A DNA stretch of 47,863 nt from Betaproteobacteria bacterium UBA5216 (GTDB taxonomy: Bacteria; Pseudomonadota; Gammaproteobacteria; Burkholderiales; SG8-41). Location: positions 1 to 47,863 of the forward strand of contig DHVE01000081.1 in assembly GCA_002412495.1 (NCBI GenBank), written 5' to 3'. Of this stretch, positions 24,069-31,921 are shown piece by piece. Both the position numbers and the translations under genes were made by a program. Within the stretch, counting starts at the first letter, position 1; every line of letters starts with the position of its first letter. Under the pieces are notes generated by a model that was not told the DNA's origin, did not search any database, and saw only the letters and a list, made by a program, of their open reading frames with translations.

Positions 24069-26648
24069 TTAAAACAATTTTTCCTGATCATCGTCGTCAT
24101 CGGTTTCAACGATTTTCTCCAGTCCGGCGAGTTTTTCGTTGTCATCCAGATTGATCAGGCGGACACCCTGCGTGGACCGGCCCTGCTCGCGCACCTCTGA
24201 AACTCGCGTGCGTATGAGTACACCGCCGGTGGTGATCAGCATGATTTCGTCTTCTTTGCTGACGAGCTGCGCGGCCAGCAACTTGCCGTTGCGGTCGCTG
24301 CACTGTATGGCAATCATGCCTTGCGTGCCGCGGCCATGGCGCGTGTATTCGGACATCGGCGTGCGTTTACCATAACCGTTTTCGGTCGCGGTCAACACCG
24401 AGAGTTTGTCCTCGCCCACGGCCAGCAGCGAAATGACTTTCTGGTTCTTTTGCAGCTTCATGCCGCGCACGCCCGCCGCGTTGCGCCCCATCGGACGCAC
24501 TTCCGACTCCTGGAAGCGCATCGCCTTGCCCGCATCCGAAAACAGCATGATGTCCTGCTTGCCGTCGGTCAGTGCCACGCCGATCAGGAAATCACCGTCC
24601 TCAAGCGTGACGGCGATAATCCCTTTGTTCATCGGTCGCGAGAATGCCGACAGCGCGGTTTTCTTTACCGTGCCATTTGAAGTTGCCATGAACACGAAAT
24701 GATCGTCGTCGAATTCCTTTACCGACAGCACGGCGGTGATTTTCTCGTGCTCCATCAAGGGCACGAGATTGATAATCGGCTTGCCGCGCGATCCACGGCT
24801 GCCTTGCGGCACTTCGTAGACCTTCAACCAGTACACACGTCCGCGATTCGAAAAACACAGAATGTAATCGTGCGTATTGGCAATGAACAGCTTGTCGATA
24901 AAATCTTCTTCCTTGGTGGTGGTTGCCTGCTTGCCGCGTCCCCCGCGTTTTTGCGCGCGGTAATCCGCCACCGGCTGTGATTTCATATAGCCGCTGTGCG
25001 ACAGCGTGACCACCACGTCTTCGCGCGCGATCAAATCTTCGTTTGATATATCGGAGGTCTTTACGACAATTTCACTGAAGCGTTCGCCGCCGTATTGCTT
25101 TTTGATTTCGGCCAGTTCGCTCGAAATAATCCTGGTCACGCGCGCGGGCTTCGAAAGAATATCGAGCAGATCGACGATTTTTTCCATCGTCTCCTTGTAC
25201 TCGGCGGTGATCTTGTCGGTTTCGAGCGCCGTCAAGTTTTGCAGGCGCATTTCAAGAATGCGCTGCGCCTGCACGTCGGACAGTTTGTAGCCTTTTTTGT
25301 GCAGACCGAATTCCGGCGACAGTCCTTCGGGACGCGACAATGCGCCATCGCTGCCACGATCCGCATCCGCGCGAGCGAGCAGATCTTCCACCAGTTTTGA
25401 ACGCCAGAAGCGGCTCATCAGCTCGATCTTGGCATCGGCCGGCGTGGGTGCGGCCTTGATCAGCGCGATCACGTCGTCCACGTTCGACAGCGCTACCGCC
25501 AAGCCTTCGAGAATATGCCCGCGTTCGCGCGCCTTGCGCAATTCGAATACCGTTCGACGGGTCACCACCTCGCGACGATGGCGCAGGAACGCATCGAGTA
25601 TCTGCCGCAAATTCAACAGCTTCGGCTGCCCATCGAGCAACGCCACCATGTTCATGCCGAAACTGTCCTGCATCTGCGTTTCTTTGTACAGATTATTCAG
25701 GACGATCTCCGGCACTTCGCCGCGTTTTAGTTCGATCACCGCGCGCATGCCCGATTTGTCGGATTCGTCGCGGATGTCGGAAATACCCTCGATTTTTTTC
25801 TCGCGTACCAGTTCGCCGATTTTCATCAGCAGGTTGGCCTTGTTCACCTGATATGGCAGTTCGTCGATGATGAGAGCGACGCGTCCGCCCTTTTCGGTCT
25901 CTTCAAAGTGCGTGCGCGCGCGCATGATCACGCGGCCGCGGCCGGTGCGATAACCTTCCTTCACACCCTCCACGCCGTAAATAATGCCCCGTGTCGGAAA
26001 ATCCGGCGCCTTCACAATGTCGATCAGTGCCTCAATATCCGTATCCGGATTTTTCAGCAGTAACTGGCACGCGTCGATTACATCGCTCAGGTTGTGGGGC
26101 GGAATATTGGTCGCCATGCCCACCGCGATGCCCGACGAGCCATTCACCAGCAGATTCGGCACGCGCGCCGGCAGCGTGACCGGTTCGTTTTCCTTGCCGT
26201 CGTAGTTGGGCGTGAAATCGACGGTCTCCATGTCGATGTCGGCCAGCAGCTCGGAAGTGATTTTCTCGAGACGGCACTCGGTGTAACGATAAGCCGCCGC
26301 GGAATCACCATCGACCGAGCCAAAGTTGCCCTGGCCGTCGATCAACGGATAGCGCATCGAGAAATCCTGCGCCATGCGCACCAGCGCCTCATACGTCGCC
26401 GAATCGCCGTGCGGGTGGTATTTACCGAGCACATCACCGACAACGCGCGCGCACTTCACGTACGAGCGGTTCCAGACCGTATTGGATTCGTGCATCGCAA
26501 AAAGAATACGGCGATGCACGGGCTTGAGCCCGTCGCGCACATCCGGGAGCGCACGTCCGACGATCACGCTCATGGCGTAATCGAGGTACGAGCGGCGCAT
26601 TTCTTCTTCCAGACTTACTGGGAGGGTTTCTTTAGCGAATTGATCCAT
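24069..26648 (-). CDS. gyrA: DNA gyrase subunit A (GyrA)
   Basis: 859-residue type II topoisomerase subunit. The catalytic tyrosine is Y122 in AAYRYTECRL, the same number as in E. coli. The quinolone-determining region reads HPHGDSATYEALVRM, so residue 83 is Ser (wild-type form) while residue 87 is Glu rather than the usual Asp. The GyrA-box is seen in QKRGGRGKQATTT, and the C-terminal beta-pinwheel repeats and acidic tail (ETDDDDDQEKLF) are complete. It leads the minus-strand unit; the 310-base gap to 26958 is its promoter region. Confidence 0.97.
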   Translation of the reverse strand: MDQFAKETLPVSLEEEMRRSYLDYAMSVIVGRALPDVRDGLKPVHRRILFAMHESNTVWNRSYVKCARVVGDVLGKYHPHGDSATYEALVRMAQDFSMRYPLIDGQGNFGSVDGDSAAAYRYTECRLEKITSELLADIDMETVDFTPNYDGKENEPVTLPARVPNLLVNGSSGIAVGMATNIPPHNLSDVIDACQLLLKNPDTDIEALIDIVKAPDFPTRGIIYGVEGVKEGYRTGRGRVIMRARTHFEETEKGGRVALIIDELPYQVNKANLLMKIGELVREKKIEGISDIRDESDKSGMRAVIELKRGEVPEIVLNNLYKETQMQDSFGMNMVALLDGQPKLLNLRQILDAFLRHRREVVTRRTVFELRKARERGHILEGLAVALSNVDDVIALIKAAPTPADAKIELMSRFWRSKLVEDLLARADADRGSDGALSRPEGLSPEFGLHKKGYKLSDVQAQRILEMRLQNLTALETDKITAEYKETMEKIVDLLDILSKPARVTRIISSELAEIKKQYGGERFSEIVVKTSDISNEDLIAREDVVVTLSHSGYMKSQPVADYRAQKRGGRGKQATTTKEEDFIDKLFIANTHDYILCFSNRGRVYWLKVYEVPQGSRGSRGKPIINLVPLMEHEKITAVLSVKEFDDDHFVFMATSNGTVKKTALSAFSRPMNKGIIAVTLEDGDFLIGVALTDGKQDIMLFSDAGKAMRFQESEVRPMGRNAAGVRGMKLQKNQKVISLLAVGEDKLSVLTATENGYGKRTPMSEYTRHGRGTQGMIAIQCSDRNGKLLAAQLVSKEDEIMLITTGGVLIRTRVSEVREQGRSTQGVRLINLDDNEKLAGLEKIVETDDDDDQEKLF

Positions 26649-26958
26649 TTATGGGGCTTTAAGGTGAATAAGTGCCTGAAAACAAGAGGGCGCACGGGTT
26701 TGCAATGGCTCCCAATGGCTTCTGTTGCCTTTCCGGCCGCTAAATCACGCGATTTTAGCACGTGATTGCCCCTCGATTGATACCTGTAATCGCGCCTTGA
26801 GTGGGTATCGGAGGGCGCGCTAAGTCCTTGAAATACCGGCGACTCTTTTCATAAATCCTTGAGCGTCCATATGTTACACTCGAACCACCGTCACAATATT
26901 GCGGCGCAGCATTCCAGGCTGACGCCTTTCGAAAAACCGGAATCACAGGAGAACAAAG
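26649..26958. promoter_or_regulatory. Divergent intergenic region gyrA / ompA-like gene
   Basis: This gap carries the promoters of gyrA (minus) and the OmpA-like gene (plus). On the plus strand TTGAAA (26828-26833) with ATAAAT after 17 bases, and the extended -10 form TGTTACACT (26872-26880), are candidates. I see no terminator, RNA or small gene in it. An open frame on the minus strand that spans it has no recognisable domain and mostly mirrors the OmpA gene. Confidence 0.4.
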
Positions 26959-27708
26959 TTGAATAAAAAACAAATAACCATCGCAAACCTGTTGGTATTG
27001 GCGGTAGCGGGATACGCCCAAGCGCAGCCTGTGGGCGTGTATAAGAATCAAGGCTATGCCTTGGATAACATGGGTAACAGCGCTGTCATCAACGCCCCCA
27101 TCTCCGGCGTGTGCGTACGCACCAGTGAATGGACCCCAGCGCGCGCCATCATCGAATGCGATCCGGAATTGGTGCGCAAACCTGCCGCGCCCAAGCCCGT
27201 GGTGGCGGTCGCCCCGGCGCCCAAAGTGGCCGTGCCCCCCCCGGCGAAGCCCGCTCCGGCGCCCAAACCGACCGTGCAGAAATTCTCCCTGTCGGCGGAT
27301 GCACTTTTCGACTTCGACAAGAGTGTAATTAAGCCCAATGGCATGAAAAAACTGGATGAACTCGTCGCGGGCCTGAAGGGCACACAGTACGACACCGTGA
27401 CGGCGACCGGTCATACCGACCGTCTGGGTGCCGTCGAATACAACCAAAAACTCTCGGAACGCCGCGCCGAAGCGGTAAAAAAATACCTCGCCGACAAAGG
27501 GCTGGACGCAGGGAAAATCACGGCAGCCGGCAAGGGCAAGACCCAACCGGTTACCAAGCCCGCCGACTGCAAGGGCAAGGCGGGTCGGGCGCTGCATGCC
27601 TGCCTGCAACCGGACCGCCGGGTGGATATCGAGGTAAGCGGCAGCAAGACCATATCAGTTCCCGCCGCGCCAGCCGCTAGCTCCACCGCCAAGCCAGCCG
27701 CGAAATAG
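26959..27708 (+). CDS. OmpA family protein with signal peptide
   Basis: 249 residues. The start is TTG at 26959 with an AGGAG site 8 bases upstream. An N-terminal signal sequence (IANLLVLAVAGYAQA) is followed by a short region with KNQGYALDNMGN and CVRTSEWTPARAIIEC, then a Pro/Lys linker (about residues 75-108), and the OmpA C-terminal peptidoglycan-binding domain. The latter shows SADALFDFDKSVIKP, ATGHTDRLGAVEYNQKLSERRAEAV (Asp and Arg that bind diaminopimelate) and PDRRVDIEV. There is no eight-stranded beta-barrel, so it is a periplasmic or outer-membrane-associated anchor rather than a full OmpA porin. It is paralogous to the downstream lipoprotein. Confidence 0.88.
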   Translation: MNKKQITIANLLVLAVAGYAQAQPVGVYKNQGYALDNMGNSAVINAPISGVCVRTSEWTPARAIIECDPELVRKPAAPKPVVAVAPAPKVAVPPPAKPAPAPKPTVQKFSLSADALFDFDKSVIKPNGMKKLDELVAGLKGTQYDTVTATGHTDRLGAVEYNQKLSERRAEAVKKYLADKGLDAGKITAAGKGKTQPVTKPADCKGKAGRALHACLQPDRRVDIEVSGSKTISVPAAPAASSTAKPAAK

Positions 27709-27776
27709 AAAGAAATAGGAAAATAGTCTCGTCGCAACGCCGAAAAACACGGCCGTCAAGCTGTTTTTCCGCTTCT

Positions 27777-27808
27777 ACGCCACACCCAAGGGTGTGGCGT
27801 ATCTTTTT
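27777..27808 (+). terminator. Rho-independent terminator after the OmpA-like gene
   Basis: An 11-bp perfect stem ACGCCACACCC / GGGTGTGGCGT with a 2-nt loop precedes ATCTTTTT, 68 bases after the stop codon. Confidence 0.85.
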
Positions 27809-27837
27809 CGAGACAAAAGCTTGTGCATTTGGTTCAA

Positions 27838-27898
27838 AAACCGTGCTATCATTTCTCCCACGGTTTGCTATACCCAATTTGCTATACATTTGCCATAC
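27838..27898 (+). promoter_or_regulatory. Inverted repeat and three TTTGCYATAC direct repeats upstream of the OmpA-like lipoprotein gene
   Basis: AAACCGTG (27838-27845) and CACGGTTT (27859-27866) form an 8-bp inverted repeat. They are followed by direct repeats TTTGCTATAC at 27864-27873 and 27878-27887, and TTTGCCATAC at 27889-27898. Start-to-start spacing is 14 and 11 bases. This 372-base gene-free stretch (27709-28080) otherwise holds only the terminator and a promoter candidate. A regulator site is inferred. Confidence 0.45.
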
Positions 27899-27950
27899 CA
27901 TAGCGAATGTGATATTTATTAGTGCAAGTAGCCAATCGCAGTCGATTTAG

Positions 27951-27959
27951 TGGCATAAT
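27951..27959 (+). promoter_or_regulatory. Candidate extended -10 promoter
   Basis: TGGCATAAT matches an extended -10 element (TGn plus CATAAT), about 120 bases upstream of the OmpA-like lipoprotein start. No convincing -35 box is seen 17 bases before it, as allowed for extended -10 promoters. It implies a 5' leader of about 115 nt. Confidence 0.35.
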
Positions 27960-28080
27960 TAACAGCGTTTATCAGCAATAAGTAGTGGCTTAACAGTTAG
28001 CGGTAGTTAGGGAGACAGTTGTTAGGTTACCGTGTTCTCGGCGCCCTAATTTCTCATCGTAAAACAGGAGGATCAAAAAC

Positions 28081-28866
28081 ATGCATTCTGCAACGAAGAT
28101 CACATTAGCGGGCGTCGCTCTGGCAACCATCGCCGGTTGCTCAACAGGCGGCAGCAGCCCTGATTCCAAAAATCAAGGCTATTTGATTGACACCAACGGC
28201 AACGTGGTGACAACGCAGTACACTTGTGTTCGCACTAACGAATGGACACCGGCTCGCGCGGTCGTTGAAGGCTGCGACGGCTATAAGAAGCCCGCACCCA
28301 AGGCAGCACCGGCACCTAAGAAGCCGGAAGCCAAACCGGAAGCCAAACCGGAAGCCAAACCAGCCGCCAAGCCGAAGAAACCCCAGCCGATCAACATCAC
28401 CGAGAAGATCGAACTGCAGAACATTCCGTTCGACAAGGCCGAACTCACCGACGACAACAAGAAAGAACTGAGTCAATTCTTGGGTGATCTGCGTAAAGCC
28501 AACAAGCAACGTACCGTCGTAACATTCGGTGCAGTGGTTGTGACCGGCCATACCGACCGCTTGGGCACCCTGCCCTACAACATGAAGCTCTCCGAGCGTC
28601 GTGCGGTAGTGGCCAAGGACCATCTCGTCAACACCGAGAAAGTCGATCCGAAACTGATCTTCTGGGAAGGCAAAGGCCCGAAACAGCCGATCCCCGTGAC
28701 CAAGTTCTGCGACAACAAAATGAATCGCAAGCAACTGATCGAGTGCTTGGGCCCGAACCGCCGCGTGACGGTTGAGATTGTCGGCACCGCGCTGCCGCAA
28801 CCGAAACCCGCGCCGAAACCGGAAGCCAAGCCGGAAGCGAAACCGGAAGCGAAGCCGAAGCCCTAA
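28081..28866 (+). CDS. OmpA/Pal-like peptidoglycan-binding lipoprotein
   Basis: 261 residues. Lipobox ATIAGC places the lipidated cysteine at residue 20. The mature N-terminus shares KNQGYLIDTNGN and CVRTNEWTPARAVVEGCD with the upstream OmpA-like protein, so the two are paralogs. A PEAK linker follows, then the OmpA domain: NIPFDKAELTDDNKKEL, VVTGHTDRLGTLPYNMKLSERRA and GPNRRVTVEIVG. A second PEAK repeat is at the C-terminus. It likely tethers the outer membrane to peptidoglycan. Start ATG has AGGAGG 8-13 bases upstream. It is not the classic pal of the tol operon, since no tol genes are nearby. Confidence 0.9.
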   Translation: MHSATKITLAGVALATIAGCSTGGSSPDSKNQGYLIDTNGNVVTTQYTCVRTNEWTPARAVVEGCDGYKKPAPKAAPAPKKPEAKPEAKPEAKPAAKPKKPQPINITEKIELQNIPFDKAELTDDNKKELSQFLGDLRKANKQRTVVTFGAVVVTGHTDRLGTLPYNMKLSERRAVVAKDHLVNTEKVDPKLIFWEGKGPKQPIPVTKFCDNKMNRKQLIECLGPNRRVTVEIVGTALPQPKPAPKPEAKPEAKPEAKPKP

Positions 28867-28885
28867 GCTTCAAAGCAATAAATCA

Positions 28886-28913
28886 AAGCCCTGCTTCGGC
28901 AGGGCTTTTTTTT
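28886..28913 (+). terminator. Rho-independent terminator after the OmpA-like lipoprotein gene
   Basis: Stem AAGCCCTGC / GCAGGGCTT with a TTCG loop and a run of eight T residues, 19 bases after the stop. It shows that the mtaD frame must begin at 28942 and not upstream. Confidence 0.92.
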
Positions 28914-28941
28914 GCCTGTAGTTCGTCTACACTCGCACGCT

Positions 28942-30267
28942 ATGCCTGTCAGTGCCGATACCCTGATTACCGCACGCTGGGTTATTCCCGTCGTGCCGAA
29001 CGATGCCGTGCTGGAGCATCACGCTATAGCCATCGATAAAGGCGCTATCGTCGATGTGCTTCCCATCGCAAGGGCACTTGAACGTTATGGAGACACGCCC
29101 ACCGTCTCGCTGGGAAACCAGGTGCTTATCCCCGGCTTGATCAATCTGCACACGCATGCCGCCATGACACTCATGCGCGGTCTGGCGGATGATCTGCCGT
29201 TGATGACCTGGTTGCATGATCACATCTGGCCGGTTGAATCCAAAATCGTGTGTGCGGAATTCGTTCGCGATGGAACCCTCCTGGCCTGCGCTGAGATGCT
29301 GCGCGGTGGCGTGACTTGTTTTAACGACATGTATTTTTTTCCGGAAGCCACCGCGCAAGCGGCATTGCAGGCGCGTATGCGCGCCGCGATCGGCATCATT
29401 GCCGTGGAGTTTCCGTCGGCCTATGCCACGGATGCCACGGACTACCTGAGCAAGGGCATGGCGTTACGCGATGCGATGCGCGATGAGAACCGGCTATCAT
29501 TTTGCCTAGCGCCGCACGCGCCCTACACCGTGAGCGACGCCACATTCGAACGCATTGCCGTCTACGCCGCGGAATTGGACATACCGGTACACACACATTT
29601 GCATGAAACCACCGATGAGATCCGCGACAGCATAGCCGCGCATGGCGTTAGCCCACTGCGGCGCCTCGCGAATTTGGGGCTTCTGGGCCCCAACCTCATC
29701 GCGGTTCACGCGACGCACGTTGCAACGGAAGACATTGCTTTGCTCGCCGCGCACGGTTGCCATGTCGCGCACTGCCCCACATCCAATCTCAAACTCGGCA
29801 GCGGCCTCGCGCCGATTGCCGCCTTGTTACAAGCGGGCATCAACGTGGGCTTGGGCACCGACAGCGCCGCCAGCAACAACCGGCTGGATCTGCTGGCCGA
29901 ATTGCGTCTCGCGGCGCTGCTCGGAAAACTGGGCGCCTGCAATGCGGCGGCGATCCCCGCGCGCCAAGCACTCGAAATGGCCACCATCAATGCCGCGCGG
30001 GCGCTTGGCCTCGAACACAAAATCGGCTCGCTCGAAACCGGCAAGCGAGCCGACATCACCGCGATCAATCTCGATGCGCTGGAACTGGCGCCCTGTTATT
30101 CGCCACTGTCGCACATCGCCTATGCGGCCGGGCGCGAACAAGTGAGCCACGTCTGGGTCGATGGAGAACTGCTTGTGAAAGATGGCTCGCTGCTCGGCGT
30201 AGACACCGCGGGAATCATCGCGCGCGCGGGCCACTGGCATGACAAGATCAAACAGGCAGGCGCATGA
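28942..30267 (+). CDS. mtaD: TRZ/ATZ family amidohydrolase (MTA/SAH deaminase, MtaD-like)
   Basis: Zinc amidohydrolase of 441 residues, of the 5'-methylthioadenosine / S-adenosylhomocysteine deaminase group. Metal and active-site motifs are NLHTHAAMTLMRGLADD, THLHETTDE, CPTSNLKLGSGLAP and LGTDSAASNNRLD. The downstream ubiG overlap (ATGA) and gph match the mtaD-ubiG-mupP gene order of pseudomonads. This links removal of the SAM-derived nucleoside product to the SAM-using UbiG. I start it at the ATG at 28942 because the longer frame begins in the terminator T run. Substrate is inferred; related deaminases act on other purines. Confidence 0.85.
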   Translation: MPVSADTLITARWVIPVVPNDAVLEHHAIAIDKGAIVDVLPIARALERYGDTPTVSLGNQVLIPGLINLHTHAAMTLMRGLADDLPLMTWLHDHIWPVESKIVCAEFVRDGTLLACAEMLRGGVTCFNDMYFFPEATAQAALQARMRAAIGIIAVEFPSAYATDATDYLSKGMALRDAMRDENRLSFCLAPHAPYTVSDATFERIAVYAAELDIPVHTHLHETTDEIRDSIAAHGVSPLRRLANLGLLGPNLIAVHATHVATEDIALLAAHGCHVAHCPTSNLKLGSGLAPIAALLQAGINVGLGTDSAASNNRLDLLAELRLAALLGKLGACNAAAIPARQALEMATINAARALGLEHKIGSLETGKRADITAINLDALELAPCYSPLSHIAYAAGREQVSHVWVDGELLVKDGSLLGVDTAGIIARAGHWHDKIKQAGA

Positions 30268-30968
30268 TGTCCGGCAAAATTAATGTCGATCCGCTGGAGC
30301 TCGATAAATTCAGCGAACTCGCACACCGCTGGTGGGATCCGAAAAGCGAGTTCAAGCCGCTGCATGACATCAATCCGTTGCGCTTGAATTACATTGATCA
30401 CATCGCGGGACTCGATCAAAAACAAGTGCTCGACGTAGGTTGCGGCGGCGGTATTCTGGCCGAAAGCATGGCGGCACGCGGCGCCATCGTCACGGGTATC
30501 GATCTTGCGGACAAACCGCTCAAAGTAGCCCAACTGCATTTGATCGAATCCGGTCAGCAGGTACATTACCGGAAAATTTCCGCCGAAGAGCTTGCCGTCG
30601 AGCGCCCCGCTTCTTTTGACGTGGTCACCTGCATGGAAATGCTGGAGCACGTTCCCGATCCCGCCGCCACGGTTGCCGCTTGCGCCGCGTTGTTGAAACC
30701 CGGCGGGCATGTGTTTTTTTCCACTATCAACCGCAATCCCAAATCCTATTTGTTCGCGGTTATCGGCGCGGAATACATTTTGCGTCTGCTGCCGCGCGGC
30801 ACGCACGATTACGCGCGCTTTATCAAGCCCTCCGAACTCGCCGCGCTGTGCCGTCGCGCGCGGCTCACCATGGCAGGCCTCACGGGCATGACCTACAGCC
30901 CGTTTGCCCGGCGCTACGCGCTCGAATCGGATGCCAGCGTCAATTACATTCTGCACGCCACCAAATGA
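30264..30968 (+). CDS. ubiG: Ubiquinone biosynthesis O-methyltransferase (UbiG)
   Basis: SAM-dependent methyltransferase of both O-methylation steps of ubiquinone synthesis. 234 residues with DKFSELAHRWWDPKSEFKPLH and INPLRLNYI (UbiG signature), VLDVGCGGGILAESMA (SAM site), CMEMLEHVPDP and FFSTINRNPKSY. The start overlaps the mtaD stop, and the stop overlaps the next ATG (ATGA), so all three genes are translationally coupled. Confidence 0.95.
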   Translation: MMSGKINVDPLELDKFSELAHRWWDPKSEFKPLHDINPLRLNYIDHIAGLDQKQVLDVGCGGGILAESMAARGAIVTGIDLADKPLKVAQLHLIESGQQVHYRKISAEELAVERPASFDVVTCMEMLEHVPDPAATVAACAALLKPGGHVFFSTINRNPKSYLFAVIGAEYILRLLPRGTHDYARFIKPSELAALCRRARLTMAGLTGMTYSPFARRYALESDASVNYILHATK

Positions 30969-31627
30969 CGACACCCATCCAGGCCATATTGTTTGATCTC
31001 GACGGCACGTTCGCCGATACCGCGCCCGATCTGGGCTATGCAGTGAACCTGATGCGCAAGGCGCGGAATCTGCCACCGGTACCCGACGAAAAAACACGCC
31101 CGGTCACCTCGTCGGGCGCGCGCGGCTTGCTCGGTGCGGGGTTCGGCATAACCCCCGATCACGCGGATTATCCGGCGATGCGTGACGAATTTCTGAATCT
31201 GTATGAAGCCAACCTGTGCCGCGAAACGCGTTTGTTCGATGGCATGGCGCAGTTGATCGATACTCTCGAAGGGCGCGGCTACGCATGGGGCATCGTCACT
31301 AATAAGGCGGAGCGCTTTGCCCTACCGCTAATGAGTCAATTGGGCTACGGCAAGCGCGCTGGCTGCATTGTCGGCGGCGACACTACCGGCAAAATGAAAC
31401 CGCATCCCGATCCCCTATATGCCGCCGCCCGGCGGCTTGATGTCGAGCCGGAAACCTGCGTATACGTCGGCGATGACGAGCGCGATGTGCAGGCGGGACG
31501 CGCCGCCGGTATGAAAACCATTGCCGTGCGCTACGGCTACTTAAACGGCAGTGATCCGGCCGTTTGGGGCGCGGATGTGGTGATCGACCGCCCGCTGGAA
31601 TTACTTGAGCTGATATATCGCGATTAA
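30965..31627 (+). CDS. gph: HAD hydrolase, phosphoglycolate phosphatase / MupP family
   Basis: 220 residues of the HAD subfamily IA. Catalytic motif I is FDLDGTFADTAPDLGYA. Motif II is IVTNK, the lysine and motif III lie in GKMKPHPDPLYAAAR, and motif IV is VYVGDDERDVQAGRAAG. The normal start of Gph is DLDGTLVDSAPDL, so only the Leu/Val positions differ. In pseudomonads the same slot holds MupP (N-acetylmuramate 6-phosphate phosphatase); this could be either MupP or Gph. The start at 30965 is the ATGA overlap with ubiG. Confidence 0.88.
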   Translation: MTTPIQAILFDLDGTFADTAPDLGYAVNLMRKARNLPPVPDEKTRPVTSSGARGLLGAGFGITPDHADYPAMRDEFLNLYEANLCRETRLFDGMAQLIDTLEGRGYAWGIVTNKAERFALPLMSQLGYGKRAGCIVGGDTTGKMKPHPDPLYAAARRLDVEPETCVYVGDDERDVQAGRAAGMKTIAVRYGYLNGSDPAVWGADVVIDRPLELLELIYRD

Positions 31628-31710
31628 GAAATCGCCTTGATACAAAAACTTAAGATATTGATATTAAATAGTTTTTTATTATTGAGAATTACTTTTATTC
31701 GTGACAGCTT

Positions 31711-31796
31711 TTTCCCTCATCCCAACCCTTCTCCCGGCGGGAGAAGGGCTTTTCACCCCTCTCCCGCCGGGAGAGGGGTCGGGGGTGAGGGAAAGA
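31711..31796. repeat. REP-like intergenic hairpin element
   Basis: Two adjacent GC-rich hairpins with near-identical arms: CCCTTCTCCCGGCGGGAGAA, and the sister CCCCTCTCCCGCCGGGAGAG. Flanks TTTCCCTCATCCC and GGGGGTGAGGGAAA pair with each other around both. This is the kind of CCCTCTCCC hairpin found between genes in many proteobacterial genomes. It lies between gph and an unknown gene, where it may end transcription or protect mRNA ends. The rest of the 31628-31921 gap is AT-rich and holds no gene. Confidence 0.7.
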
Positions 31797-31921
31797 GGCG
31801 CGAAGCTTCACATTTGTCACAAAGTTCGGTAATCCTCAATAAACTCCATTCATAACACAAGCTAGAAACGCGAAATATGTAGTCACACGTACGCATAAAA
31901 TCGTGAGATTATCGGCGACGT

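Noticed and set aside
26755..27609. A 284-codon minus-strand open frame over the OmpA-like gene
   Set aside because: It is the antisense of a gene with clear OmpA motifs.
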